Below are positions 1-7,984 of a stretch of DNA of 62,349 bases, piece after piece; position 1 is the first letter of the stretch; every line of letters begins with the position of its first letter. The notes under the pieces are model-generated. The model saw nothing but the letters and a program-made list of their open reading frames with translations, was not told the DNA's origin and searched no databases. A program made the translations under genes and the position numbers. The DNA is from Streptomyces atratus (GTDB lineage: Bacteria > Actinomycetota > Actinomycetes > Streptomycetales > Streptomycetaceae), in contig NZ_FPJO01000010.1 of the NCBI RefSeq assembly GCF_900119365.1, positions 213,816-276,164 on the forward strand. Direction: 5' to 3'.

Positions 1-59
1 TGCATCGTCATTTCCGGGGCTGCCTTGTTGCACGCAGCATAGGCGCCTGATGGGGCGGA

Positions 60-92
60 TTCCGGTCGGGGCGACCGACGCCCCGACCGGAA
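60..92. terminator. Intergenic hairpin, likely terminator
   Basis: A perfect 14-bp inverted repeat, TTCCGGTCGGGGCG and its complement, is separated by the 5-nt loop accga and followed by AT-rich sequence (atatt). It lies downstream of the flavin reductase gene, which ends at 189 on the minus strand, and could also stop transcription entering from the left. I see no supportable gene in the first 188 bases. Confidence 0.6.
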
Positions 93-188
93 ATATTACT
101 AGCCAGTACACCCAGTGGTTCACCCATGAGCAAGCGCTCGGAACTGTGATATGCCCAACGTCGGCGCCCATGTGCCGCCTGGGCGGGA

Positions 189-695
189 TCAGTCTCGCAG
201 AGCGTTGAAACGGCCCTGGTGATAGAGCAGCGGACGACCGCCTCCGGCCGGGTCGCCGACCACGGCCTGCGCGATGACGATCCGGTGGTCCCCCGCCGGG
301 ACACGGGCGACCACGCGGCAGACCAGCCACGCGAGTACGCCGTCGAGCACCGGCACTCCTTCGGGCCCACTGCGCCAATAGGTGGACGGGCCGAAGCGGT
401 CGGCGCCGCTGCGGGCGAAAGTGGCGGCCAGCTCCTGCTGGTGCTCGCCGAGTATGTGGATGCCGACATGCTCGGCCTCGGCCAGGACCGGCCAGCTGGA
501 GGACGAGGTGCCGACCCCGAAGGAGAGCAGCGGCGGCTCGGCGGCGACGGAGTTGAGCGAGGTGGCGGTGAAGCCGACCGGCCGGTCACCTGCGGCGGTG
601 ATCACGGCCACACCGGCGGCGTGCTGCCGGAAGACGGAGCGGAGGAGTTCGGGGGAAGCCTGGCGTGTGGTGCCGAGCTCGGGCGAAGCCGTCAT
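189..695 (-). CDS. Flavin reductase family protein (HpaC/FMN-binding split barrel)
   Basis: The 168-residue product resembles the small flavin reductase components that supply reduced FMN or FAD to two-component monooxygenases. The N-terminal SVFRQHAAGVAVITA motif, the FTATSLNSVAAEPPLLSF segment (flavin contacts), the HIL(G)xxQ region and the closing YHQGRFNAL are characteristic and in the right order. The ATG at 695 is preceded by GGAAGG. It is the last gene of a minus-strand set whose upstream members are a leader peptide (739-819) and a thioredoxin-like protein, so its expression may follow cysteine or sulfur supply (inference). The partner oxygenase is not in the window. Confidence 0.85.
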   Translation of the reverse strand: MTASPELGTTRQASPELLRSVFRQHAAGVAVITAAGDRPVGFTATSLNSVAAEPPLLSFGVGTSSSSWPVLAEAEHVGIHILGEHQQELAATFARSGADRFGPSTYWRSGPEGVPVLDGVLAWLVCRVVARVPAGDHRIVIAQAVVGDPAGGGRPLLYHQGRFNALRD

Positions 696-738
696 GGAGA
701 TGTCCTTCCACGGAAGAGGCGTACGGGGCCGTTGTTGC

Positions 739-819
739 TCAGGCACCCGGACAGCGCGCACTCGCGTTGCGGGCGAGATCCACGTGGACCCGGCCGTAGA
801 GAAGGGGTTCCGGCGGCAT
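739..819 (-). CDS. Cys-containing leader peptide (26 aa)
   Basis: An ATG-to-TGA frame of 26 codons lies 43 bases before the flavin reductase start. The product contains RVHVDLARNASARC close to its end. This matches the recurrent streptomycete leader-peptide pattern HVDLxRxxSxxC found before sulfur and redox genes. The Cys codon is the fifth from the end, as expected for translation-coupled attenuation or reinitiation. No Shine-Dalgarno sequence is visible and the ATG sits directly behind a promoter-like sequence, so translation may be leaderless. The family is known; its role as a cysteine sensor here is inference. Confidence 0.7.
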   Translation of the reverse strand: MPPEPLLYGRVHVDLARNASARCPGA

Positions 820-825
820 AGCGTC

Positions 826-855
826 AGACTGACGATGCGTGGTGGGTGCAGTCAA
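826..855 (-). promoter_or_regulatory. Possible promoter for leader peptide and flavin reductase
   Basis: On the minus strand a TTGACT -35 box (850-855) is followed after 18 nt by CAGTCT (826-831), a weak -10, and 6 nt later by the leader ATG at 819. The spacing would give a leaderless transcript. The -10 match is poor, so this is tentative. Confidence 0.35.
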
Positions 856-891
856 GAGTGTTCCGCCATGTGGGAGATGCGTCACGGTCCG

Positions 892-1218
892 TCACATCGC
901 CTGCCCCAGCGCGGCGACCACGTCGACGGTGCGTGGCTGCCCGACCGCCCGGCGGACGATCCGGCCGGCCGCATCGAGGACCAGCACGGTCGGTGTCCGG
1001 CTGATCCCCAGCTCCCGTACGAGAGTGAGATGCGCCTCGGCGTCGATCTCCACATGGGCCACGCCGTCCACCATGCGCGCCACCTCGCCGAGGGTGCGCC
1101 GGGTCGCCCGGCAGGGCTGGCAGAACGCGCTGGAGAACTGCACGAGGGTTGCCCGCTCACCCAGTTCGGCGCCGAGCCTGGCCGCATCCAGCGGTCCCCC
1201 ACGAGTCTGCCCGTCCAC
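892..1218 (-). CDS. Thioredoxin-like protein with CQPC active site
   Basis: The product has about 108 residues and a thioredoxin fold. The strand TLVQFSSAFC precedes the redox-active CQPC motif, and GISRTPTVLVLD contains the cis-proline that packs against the active site. It probably reduces or isomerises disulfides in the cytoplasm; no signal peptide is visible. The GTG at 1218 is chosen because AGGAGG sits 6 nt upstream; an ATG at 1242 would add eight residues but has no clear ribosome binding site. It reads in the same direction as the leader peptide and flavin reductase downstream, which fits a shared redox role. Confidence 0.85.
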   Translation of the reverse strand: MDGQTRGGPLDAARLGAELGERATLVQFSSAFCQPCRATRRTLGEVARMVDGVAHVEIDAEAHLTLVRELGISRTPTVLVLDAAGRIVRRAVGQPRTVDVVAALGQAM

Positions 1219-1436
1219 CCTCGGCCTCCTGTCAGAGCTCATCGCAAGAGGTCAGCGCCACCGGCCCGCGAGACATTCCCGGAGGTTCCACGTGACGAGA
1301 ATCTCGCGCCCCGAGCCCTCGGAGACTGGCCACCGCGTCGCGCATGGGGCACGATCGGCGCAATGCCGCAAACCTACGGCTGCGTAACTTCCGCCGGGAG
1401 AACCCTCCTCAGGCGCTGAAGAAGGGTCTTCCCCAG

Positions 1437-2159
1437 ATGGCAGAACTCGTCTATCGGCCGGTCATCGGCGCCGCTCGTACGCTTTTCAAGGCGCTTGACC
1501 TGAAGATCGACACCCAGGGTTCCGAGCACATCCCGAAGACCGGTGGCGCGGTACTGGTGAGCAACCACATCAGCTATCTGGACTTCATCTTCACCGGGCT
1601 CGCGGCCCTGCCGCAGAAGCGGCTCGTCCGCTTCATGGCGAAGGAGTCGGTCTTCCGCCACAAGGTCTCGGGACCGCTGATGCGCGGCATGAAGCACATC
1701 CCCGTCGACCGCAAGCAGGGTGAGGAGGCGTACGCGCACGCGCTCGCCTCGTTGCGCTCGGGCGAGATCGTCGGTGTGTTTCCCGAGGCCACCATCTCGG
1801 AGTCGTTCACGCTGAAGAGCTTCAAGTCGGGCGCCGCCCGGCTGGCCCAGGAGGCCGGCGTACCGCTGATCCCGATGGCGCTGTGGGGGACGCAGCGGCT
1901 GTGGACCAAGGGCCGGCCGAGCAATTTCAAGCGCAACCACGTGCCGGTGACGATCCGGGTCGGCGAGCCGGTGGAGGCGCCCACAGACCAGTACGCGGGC
2001 GCGATCACCCGGCGGCTGCGGGAGCGGGTCCAGGAGCTCCTGGAGGCGGCCCAGCGCGCCTATCCCGTGCGCCCGAAGGACGCGAGCGACACCTGGTGGG
2101 TGCCCGCGCACCTCGGCGGTACGGCCCCGACCCCCGCCGAGGTGCGGGAGAAGAGCTGA
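1437..2159 (+). CDS. 1-acyl-sn-glycerol-3-phosphate acyltransferase family protein
   Basis: This 240-residue protein is a PlsC/LPLAT-family acyltransferase, expected to transfer acyl groups to lysophosphatidic acid or a similar acceptor at the membrane. Motif I is SNHISYLDF, where the family usually has NHxxxxD; motif III is the VFPEATIS segment; FMAKESVF and PLIPMALWG are also typical. The C-terminal part, ending in HLGG and a charged tail, is common in actinobacterial members. The ATG at 1437 follows AAGAAGGG by about a dozen bases. It stands alone, between the divergent thioredoxin gene and a strong terminator. Confidence 0.88.
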   Translation: MAELVYRPVIGAARTLFKALDLKIDTQGSEHIPKTGGAVLVSNHISYLDFIFTGLAALPQKRLVRFMAKESVFRHKVSGPLMRGMKHIPVDRKQGEEAYAHALASLRSGEIVGVFPEATISESFTLKSFKSGAARLAQEAGVPLIPMALWGTQRLWTKGRPSNFKRNHVPVTIRVGEPVEAPTDQYAGAITRRLRERVQELLEAAQRAYPVRPKDASDTWWVPAHLGGTAPTPAEVREKS

Positions 2160-2177
2160 CGCGGCCGAAACGTCACT

Positions 2178-2207
2178 CCGGGGCGCGGACGCCGATCCGC
2201 GCCCCGG
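2178..2207 (+). terminator. Rho-independent-like terminator after plsC-type gene
   Basis: A perfect 12-bp stem, CCGGGGCGCGGA with its complement, encloses a 6-nt loop 18 bases after the acyltransferase stop. No T-tract follows, as is usual in this GC-rich group. Confidence 0.65.
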
Positions 2208-2220
2208 GGTGCCGTCTCCC

Positions 2221-2641
2221 CGGCTCGGAGCGCCGCGGGAAGGGTGCGCCACAACTGCGGGCGGTTCTCGGCGGACCGCGATCAGCCCGTGCACGGGGCC
2301 CGGGCCCCGTCGTCGTCGGCGAGCGCCTGGTGGCAGTGGGCGGTCGGGATGCCCGCCGCGCGCAGGAGGGCGGCCAGGGCGTGGGACTTGGCATGCCAGA
2401 TGCCATTGCGTGTCGCGAGGACGTCGGAGGCGCGCCAGGCGACCCGCATGTCACCGGAATCGGCGGAGTGCGCAATGGTGTCGCGTACAAAGACATAGGC
2501 GGCATCCGCGTATGCATATGCGTCGGTGGTGTCACCGTGAAGCTCGGCGACCGTCTCCTGCACCAGCGGATGCTCGTGGTCGATGGCCTCGTCGGCGGCG
2601 AGACAGGCGGAAATTTCCGGGACCTGCTGGATCAGCTCCAT
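2221..2641 (-). pseudogene. Dead transglutaminase-like protein
   Basis: The frame opening at 2641 (MELIQQVPEIS...) matches the first half of the transglutaminase-like family: helices, then RASDVLATRNGIWHAKSHAL and LLRAAGIPTA. The catalytic Cys of the usual GICHAK motif is Trp here (codon TGG). After DDDG the family should continue into a VHGL... His-containing segment and end roughly ...RPxLWxTLP. VHGLIAVRRE is present one frame over, and ENRPQLWRTLPAAL follows immediately in yet another phase relation, so the middle of the C-terminal half is missing. Loss of the nucleophile, an internal deletion and a frameshift together indicate a pseudogene. Confidence 0.8.
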
Positions 2642-2714
2642 GGCCGCCGAGCGCAGGTATGCGGCCGACCAGCTTCAATGACCTTCCGATCGACCGCATA
2701 CCTATTCAGCTTGG

Positions 2715-3794
2715 CTACTTCGCCATCTCTTCCTTCAGCGCGAGGACGAACGCGTCGACGTCGTCCTCCGTCGTGTCGAAGGCGCACATCCAGCGCACAT
2801 CGCCGGCCGCCTCGTCCCAGAAGTAGAAGCGGAAGCGCTTCTGCAGCCGCTCGCTCACCTCGTGCGGCAGCCGAGCGAAGACAGCGTTGGCCTGGACGGG
2901 GTGGAGGATCTCCACACCGTCCACCGCGCGCACGCCCTCGGCGAGCCGCTGAGCCATCGCGTTGGCATGCCGGGCGTTGCGCAGCCAGAGATCTCCGGCC
3001 AGCAGCGCCTCCAGCTGTACGGAGACGAAGCGCATCTTCGACGCGAGCTGCATCGACAGCTTGCGCAGATGCTTCATGGCGCGGACGGCATCCGGGTTCA
3101 GGACGACGACGGCCTCGCCGAAGATCGCTCCGTTCTTCGTGCCGCCGAAGGACAGGACGTCGATGCCGACGGTGTTGGTGAACGTACGCATCGGTACGTC
3201 CAGCGACGCCGCGGCGTTGGCTATCCGGGCCCCGTCCAGATGGACCTTCATGCCGTGTCCGTGGGCGTGGTCGCAGATGGCGCGGATCTCGTCGGGGGTG
3301 TAGACCGTGCCCAGCTCGGTGTTCTGGGTGATCGAGACGACCTGCGGCATGGCGCGGTGCTCGTCGTCCCAGCCGTACGCCTGCCGGTCGATGAGCTCGG
3401 GGGTGAGCTTGCCGTCCGGAGTGGGCACGGTGAGCAGCTTGAGGCCGCCCACCCGCTCCGGGGCGCCGCCCTCGTCCACATTGATATGGGCGGACTCGGC
3501 ACAGATCACGGCGCCCCAGCGGTCGGTCATCGCCTGGAGGGAGACGACGTTGGCACCGGTTCCGTTGAACACCGGGAAGGCTTCGGCGGTGGGGCCGAAG
3601 TGACTGTGCATGACGCGCTGGAGGTGCTCGGTGTACTCGTCCTCGCCGTAGGCGATCTGGTGACCGCCGTTGGCGAGGGCGAGTGCCGCGAGGATCTCCG
3701 GGTGCGTGCCCGCGTAGTTGTCGCTGGCGAAGCCGCGGATCTGCGGATCGTGGTGGCGCCGCGCGTCGGTCCTTACGGTTGTGGGGTCAGCCAC
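2715..3794 (-). CDS. Threonine aldolase / beta-eliminating lyase family PLP enzyme
   Basis: The 359-residue product is a fold-type I PLP enzyme of the low-specificity L-threonine aldolase family, which cleaves beta-hydroxy amino acids such as L-threonine to glycine and an aldehyde. The N-terminal FASDNYAGTHPEIL, the cofactor-binding NGTGANVVSL, HLDGARIANAA and the Schiff-base segment LSFGGTKNGA (PLP-linking Lys) are all present. The GTG at 3794 gives a 22-nt overlap with the SDR gene upstream, which implies translational coupling in a three-gene operon with DUF6421 and the SDR. Substrate choice in this context is unknown. Confidence 0.85.
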   Translation of the reverse strand: MADPTTVRTDARRHHDPQIRGFASDNYAGTHPEILAALALANGGHQIAYGEDEYTEHLQRVMHSHFGPTAEAFPVFNGTGANVVSLQAMTDRWGAVICAESAHINVDEGGAPERVGGLKLLTVPTPDGKLTPELIDRQAYGWDDEHRAMPQVVSITQNTELGTVYTPDEIRAICDHAHGHGMKVHLDGARIANAAASLDVPMRTFTNTVGIDVLSFGGTKNGAIFGEAVVVLNPDAVRAMKHLRKLSMQLASKMRFVSVQLEALLAGDLWLRNARHANAMAQRLAEGVRAVDGVEILHPVQANAVFARLPHEVSERLQKRFRFYFWDEAAGDVRWMCAFDTTEDDVDAFVLALKEEMAK

Positions 3795-4570
3795 AGGCGC
3801 TTTCCGTTCACTTCCGGGGCGGGCCGGTCCCAGACGCCGGCGATGGCATCGGCCAGTTCCTTGACGTCGGTGTAGCCCGCGAATTTCGCATTCGGGCGCT
3901 CGGCGCGCATCGCGTCGTGCACCAGTGCCTTGATGATCAGGATCGCAGCCGCCGTCCTCGGCCCTTCGTCGCCCCCCGCCTTGCGGAACGCGTCCGCCAG
4001 CGCGAGCGTCCAGGCCTCGGCCGCCGCCTTCGACGCGGCATAGGCCGCGTTTCCCGCGGTGGGCTTGCTCGCCCCGGCCGCGCTGATCAGCACATAGCGA
4101 CCCCGGTCGCTGCGCTGCAGACCTTCCTGAAAGGCCAGCGAGGTGTGCTGGACCGTACGGATCAGCAGCTTCTCCAGCAGGTTCCAGTCGGCGAGGTCGG
4201 TCTGGGCGAAGCTCGCGCTGCCGCGCCAGCCGCCGACGAGGTGGACCAGGCCGTCGATCCGGCCGAATTCCTTCTCGGTCCTGTCCGCCCATTCGCGGGT
4301 GGCATCGAGGTCCAGCAGATCGACCGTGTCACCGGTGACGGTGGCGCCGCCGTGGGCGTAGCGCGCGGCGTCGACCGCCTCGGCCAGGCGGGCGGCGTCC
4401 GCGTCGGAGGCGACGACGGTCGCACCGGCCTCGGCGAGCCTCATCAGTGTGGCCCGGCCGGCCGGGCCCGCGGCCCCGGCCACCGCGACCACGGCACCTT
4501 CGAGAGCACCGCTCCCGTTGCCCCTGCCGTTTCCGTTCATGGCCACCGCCTCCTCAGACCCGGCGCTCAC
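3773..4570 (-). CDS. SDR family NAD(P)-dependent oxidoreductase
   Basis: This is a 265-residue classical short-chain dehydrogenase. The nucleotide-binding motif is GAAGPAGRA (a variant of TGxxxGxG, near residue 32), the NNAG position reads HLVGG, and the catalytic Ser, Tyr and Lys are in ISAAGAS and the YAASK motif. The C-terminal PEVNGKRLWLTPQP ends the protein. Its GTG start overlaps the DUF6421 stop as GTGA, and its end overlaps the threonine aldolase gene by 22 nt. The tight overlaps suggest a single pathway that joins a carbonyl/alcohol redox step with a PLP-dependent aldol cleavage (inference). Confidence 0.85.
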   Translation of the reverse strand: MSAGSEEAVAMNGNGRGNGSGALEGAVVAVAGAAGPAGRATLMRLAEAGATVVASDADAARLAEAVDAARYAHGGATVTGDTVDLLDLDATREWADRTEKEFGRIDGLVHLVGGWRGSASFAQTDLADWNLLEKLLIRTVQHTSLAFQEGLQRSDRGRYVLISAAGASKPTAGNAAYAASKAAAEAWTLALADAFRKAGGDEGPRTAAAILIIKALVHDAMRAERPNAKFAGYTDVKELADAIAGVWDRPAPEVNGKRLWLTPQP

Positions 4571-5964
4571 GCGGCTGCCTGCTCGGCATCCGCGGCGGTG
4601 ATCCCCTTGGTCGAGGCGATCACATTCTTCAGCTTCTTGGACAGCGCCTCATAGAACATGCTCAGGGGAAACTCGTCCGGAAGCACATCGTCGACGAGCT
4701 TACGCGGCGGCTGAGACAGGTCCAGGGCGTCCGGGCCCTTGGCCCAGCGGGAGCCCGGGTGCGGGGCGAGGTAGGTCGAGACCAGATCGTACGCGGCGAA
4801 CCAGTGGACGAGCTTGGGGCGGTCGATGCCGTCGCGGTAGAGCTTCTCGATCTCGGCGCAGAGCTGGTTGGTGATCTGCGGGGCCCGGTCCCAGTCGATC
4901 TTCAGTGTGTTGTCGGTCCAGCGGACCACGTCGTGCTTGTGGAGGTACGCGAAGAGCAGCTGGCCGCCGAGGCCGTCGTAGTTGCGGACGCGCTCGCCGG
5001 TGACGGGGAAGCGGAACATCCGGTCGAACAGCACGGCGTACTGCACGTCACGGCCCTGGGCGAAGCCGTCGGCCTCCAGCTTCACGGCCTCCTTGAAGGC
5101 GGTGAGGTCGCAGCGGAGCTCTTCGAGGCCGTACATCCAGAACGGCTGGCGCTGCTTGATCATGAAGGGGTCGAAGGGCAGGTCGCCGTGGCTGTGCGTC
5201 CGGTCGTGGACCATGTCCCAGAGCACGAAGGCCTGCTCGCAGCGCTGCTGGTCGGCGACCATGTCGCGGATGTCGTCGGGCAGTTCGACGCCGAGCAGTT
5301 CGACCGAGGCCTCGGTGACCCGGCGGAAGCGGGCCGCCTCGCGGTCGCAGAAGATACCGCCCCAGCTGAAGCGCTCGGGGGCTTCGCGCACGGCGATGGT
5401 CTCCGGGAAGAGCACGGCGGAGTTGGTGTCGTAACCCGAGGTGAAGTCCTCGAAGGTGATGCCGCAGAACAGCGGGTTGTCGTAGCGGGTCGCTTCGAGC
5501 TCGGCCAACCACTCGGGCCAGACCATCCGCAGCACGACCGCTTCGAGGTTGCGGTCCGGATTGCCGTTCTGCGTGTACATCGCGAAGACGACCAGGTGCT
5601 GCAGTCCGTCCGTGCGGTCCTTGGCCGGCTGGAAGGCGAGCAGCGAGTCGAGGAAGTCCGGCACACCGAAGCCGTCCGCGGCCCAGCGGCGCAGGTCCGC
5701 GGCGAGGGCGCGGTGGTACGCGGCGTCGTGCGGCAGCAGCGGGGAGAGCTCCTCGACCGCGGCGATCACACGGTCGAGCGTCGACCGGGCGGCCTTGGGG
5801 GACGGCGCACCCTCGGCCTCGAAGTCGATGGAACCGTCCTTCGACTGCCAGGGGCGGATCTCCTCCACGGCGCTCTTGAGCGCGGGCCAGGCGGGATGAT
5901 CGACCACCCGCTGATCCGTGGCTATGCCGCTCGCAGTGGCGTCCTGCACAAGAATTTCCGTCAT
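4567..5964 (-). CDS. DUF6421 family protein
   Basis: The 465-residue cytoplasmic protein belongs to an actinobacterial family of unknown function. It is rich in His and acidic residues in the centre, for example WDMVHDRTHSHGDLPFDPFM around residues 245-265, which could bind metal. No signal peptide or membrane segment is seen. The ATG at 5964 is preceded by an excellent GGAGGAAG ribosome binding site. It is the first gene of the operon with the SDR and the threonine-aldolase-like enzyme. I assign the family by its conserved sequence, not by a known activity. Confidence 0.8.
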   Translation of the reverse strand: MTEILVQDATASGIATDQRVVDHPAWPALKSAVEEIRPWQSKDGSIDFEAEGAPSPKAARSTLDRVIAAVEELSPLLPHDAAYHRALAADLRRWAADGFGVPDFLDSLLAFQPAKDRTDGLQHLVVFAMYTQNGNPDRNLEAVVLRMVWPEWLAELEATRYDNPLFCGITFEDFTSGYDTNSAVLFPETIAVREAPERFSWGGIFCDREAARFRRVTEASVELLGVELPDDIRDMVADQQRCEQAFVLWDMVHDRTHSHGDLPFDPFMIKQRQPFWMYGLEELRCDLTAFKEAVKLEADGFAQGRDVQYAVLFDRMFRFPVTGERVRNYDGLGGQLLFAYLHKHDVVRWTDNTLKIDWDRAPQITNQLCAEIEKLYRDGIDRPKLVHWFAAYDLVSTYLAPHPGSRWAKGPDALDLSQPPRKLVDDVLPDEFPLSMFYEALSKKLKNVIASTKGITAADAEQAAA

Positions 5965-6248
5965 AACACTTCCTCCACAGGAGAACCTCGCGTTAAGCAA
6001 CCGTATCCATGTGCGGTTCCTTGAGACAAGTGGGCCCCAGAAAATTATCCTGCCGACCCCCATGGTCACCGCGATTCTTCCTGCACGGACCGTTCCCGGC
6101 AGCTACTTCCGTCGGCCGGGTGCGCACCGCAGGTGTCCGCCCCTCTCCTCTTCCCCGACGCCGTTAGGCTGCCGAATCGCCGTATGCCGTAGCGCCTCGT
6201 GGGTAGGAGCCGCGCGCGGGAAGACGCCGTCGACGGAAGCGGGTTGCC

Positions 6249-6932
6249 TTGTCTTTTCTCACCATCGGACATCGCGGAGTGATGGGTGTCGAGCCGGAGA
6301 ACACCCTGCGCTCGTTCGTCCACGCCGAACGGGCCGGAATGGACGCGATCGAACTGGACCTTCATCTGACCGAGGACGGCGCACTGGCCGTCATGCACGA
6401 CGCCGATGTGGACCGCACGACGGACGGCACGGGGCCGATCAACGAGAAGACCCTGTCCGAACTGCGGGAACTCGATGCCGGACAGGGCGAACGGGTGCCG
6501 GTCTTCGAGGAGGTGCTCGACGCCGTACGGTCCCCCGTGCAGGCCGAGATCAAGGACGCGGCCGCGGCCCGCGCCCTGGCCGAAGTGATGCTGCGACGCG
6601 GTCTCACCGACCGGGTCGAGGTGTCCTCGTTCCATGACGAGGCGGTGGCCGAGATCGCCCGGCTGGTGCCGGGGGTACGGACCGTGCTCATCGCCAGCCG
6701 CTGGCAGGGCGACGTGGTGGACCGGGCGAAGGCGGTGGGTGCGGCGACGCTGGCGCTGAACATCCGTCGCCTCACCCTGGAGGTGACCGAACTGGCGCAC
6801 GCCGAGGGGCTGAAGGTCATCGGCTGGGTGGTGAACACCCAGGACCATCTGCGGCTGGCACGCGCCCTGCGGTTGGACGGCGCGACCACCGACTACCCGG
6901 AGATCCGCCGCGCCGGCCGCTTCACCGCCTGA
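6249..6932 (+). CDS. Glycerophosphodiester phosphodiesterase
   Basis: The 227-residue product is a GDPD-family TIM barrel that hydrolyses glycerophosphodiesters to sn-glycerol-3-phosphate and an alcohol. The catalytic motif GHRGVMGVEPENTLRSF contains the HRG and ExNT signatures, and ELDLHLTEDGALAVMHDADVDRTTDG provides the metal ligands and the second catalytic His. A short WVVNTQDH segment near the end is also typical. The start is a TTG at 6249 because the conserved N-terminus begins directly there and GGAAGCGGG lies upstream. No signal peptide is seen, so it probably acts in the cytoplasm. Confidence 0.88.
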   Translation: MSFLTIGHRGVMGVEPENTLRSFVHAERAGMDAIELDLHLTEDGALAVMHDADVDRTTDGTGPINEKTLSELRELDAGQGERVPVFEEVLDAVRSPVQAEIKDAAAARALAEVMLRRGLTDRVEVSSFHDEAVAEIARLVPGVRTVLIASRWQGDVVDRAKAVGAATLALNIRRLTLEVTELAHAEGLKVIGWVVNTQDHLRLARALRLDGATTDYPEIRRAGRFTA

Positions 6933-6963
6933 TCGGAGCAGGGTCCCGGAGCCGTCTCTCGGC

Positions 6964-7515
6964 TCAGACCAGGTCCTTGACCAGCAGTTCGAAGGCGAGG
7001 TCGTCGCGCTGCGGAATACCGAAGCGCTCGTCGCCGTACGGGAACGGGCTGAGCTTTCCCGTACGGCGGTAGCCGCGCCGCTCGTACCAGGCGATCAGCT
7101 CCTCGCGCACCGAGATCACGGTCATGTGCATCTCACACACGCCCCAGCTCTCCCGGACGGTGCGCTCGGCCTCGGCGATGATCACCTTGCCGAGCCCGGC
7201 CCCCTGAAGTCCGGGACGGACCGCGAACATGCCGAAGTAGGCGGCGTCGCCGCGGTGTTCGAGCTGGCAGCAGGCGATGAGCGCACCGTCGCGCTCCACC
7301 ACGAGCAGCCGGCTGCCGGATGTCTGAAGGACCTGCCGTACACCGTCCGGGTCCGTCCGCTGCCCCTGCAGGATGTCCGCCTCGGTGGTCCATCCGGCCC
7401 GGCTGGAGTCCCCGCGGTACGCCGACTCGATCAGCGTCACCAGCGCGGGCACATCGGCGTCGGCGGCGTCGCGGAAGGTCAGCTGTCCCGGATCCTGGGC
7501 GGGGGCTGTGTCCAT
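6964..7515 (-). CDS. GNAT family N-acetyltransferase
   Basis: This 183-residue acetyl-CoA-dependent N-acetyltransferase has the GNAT acetyl-CoA pyrophosphate loop RPGLQGAGLGKVI, preceded by the strand YFGMFAV, and the C-terminal segment ELIAWYERRGYRRTG typical of motif B. The substrate is unknown. It converges with the phosphodiesterase gene (32 bases between stops) and diverges from the VOC gene at 7593. Confidence 0.85.
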   Translation of the reverse strand: MDTAPAQDPGQLTFRDAADADVPALVTLIESAYRGDSSRAGWTTEADILQGQRTDPDGVRQVLQTSGSRLLVVERDGALIACCQLEHRGDAAYFGMFAVRPGLQGAGLGKVIIAEAERTVRESWGVCEMHMTVISVREELIAWYERRGYRRTGKLSPFPYGDERFGIPQRDDLAFELLVKDLV

Positions 7516-7579
7516 GGCGGTGGCTCTCCGTTTCTGTCCTGTGGCCGTGCCGGAGCAGCGTAACCCGGCTGTCCCGAAC

Positions 7580-7585
7580 TAGATT
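7580..7585 (+). promoter_or_regulatory. TAGATT -10 box of a leaderless gene
   Basis: TAGATT lies 7 nt before the ATG at 7593, the arrangement expected when transcription begins at the start codon. No good -35 is visible. Confidence 0.5.
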
Positions 7586-7592
7586 CGGGCAC

Positions 7593-7979
7593 ATGGTTCA
7601 TGTGCTGAGCAGCCGGATCCTGTTGCGCCCGGCCGACCCCGAGCGATCGCGGATCTTCTACGGGGAGTCCCTCGGACTGCCCGTCTACCGGGAGTTCGGC
7701 ACCGGCCCCGAGCGGGGCACGGTCTACTTCCTCGGCGGAGGCTTCCTGGAGGTGTCCGGACGCGCCGCCGGACCGCCGGTGCCCGGCCTCGAACTGTGGA
7801 TGCAGGTGGCGGACGTGCGGGCGGCGCACGAAGAGCTGTCGGCCCGCGGCGTCGAGGTGCTGCGGGAGCCGGTGCGCGAGCCCTGGGGGCTGGTCGAGAT
7901 GTGGATCCGCGATCCGGACGGGCACCGGATCGTCATGGTGGAAGTACCGGCGGACCATCCGCTGCGGTATCGCCCCTAG
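7593..7979 (+). CDS. VOC family protein (glyoxalase/bleomycin-resistance fold)
   Basis: The 128-residue product has two beta-alpha-beta-beta-beta modules: SSRILLRPADPERSRIFY...GLPVYREF and ELWMQVADVRAAHEELSARG, ending with WIRDPDGHRIVMVEVP, the usual C-terminal metal-ligand strand. Members are metal-dependent lyases, dioxygenases or drug-binding proteins; nothing here fixes the substrate. The stop lies 5 bases from that of the convergent MocR gene. Confidence 0.85.
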   Translation: MVHVLSSRILLRPADPERSRIFYGESLGLPVYREFGTGPERGTVYFLGGGFLEVSGRAAGPPVPGLELWMQVADVRAAHEELSARGVEVLREPVREPWGLVEMWIRDPDGHRIVMVEVPADHPLRYRP

Positions 7980-7984
7980 ATCCA

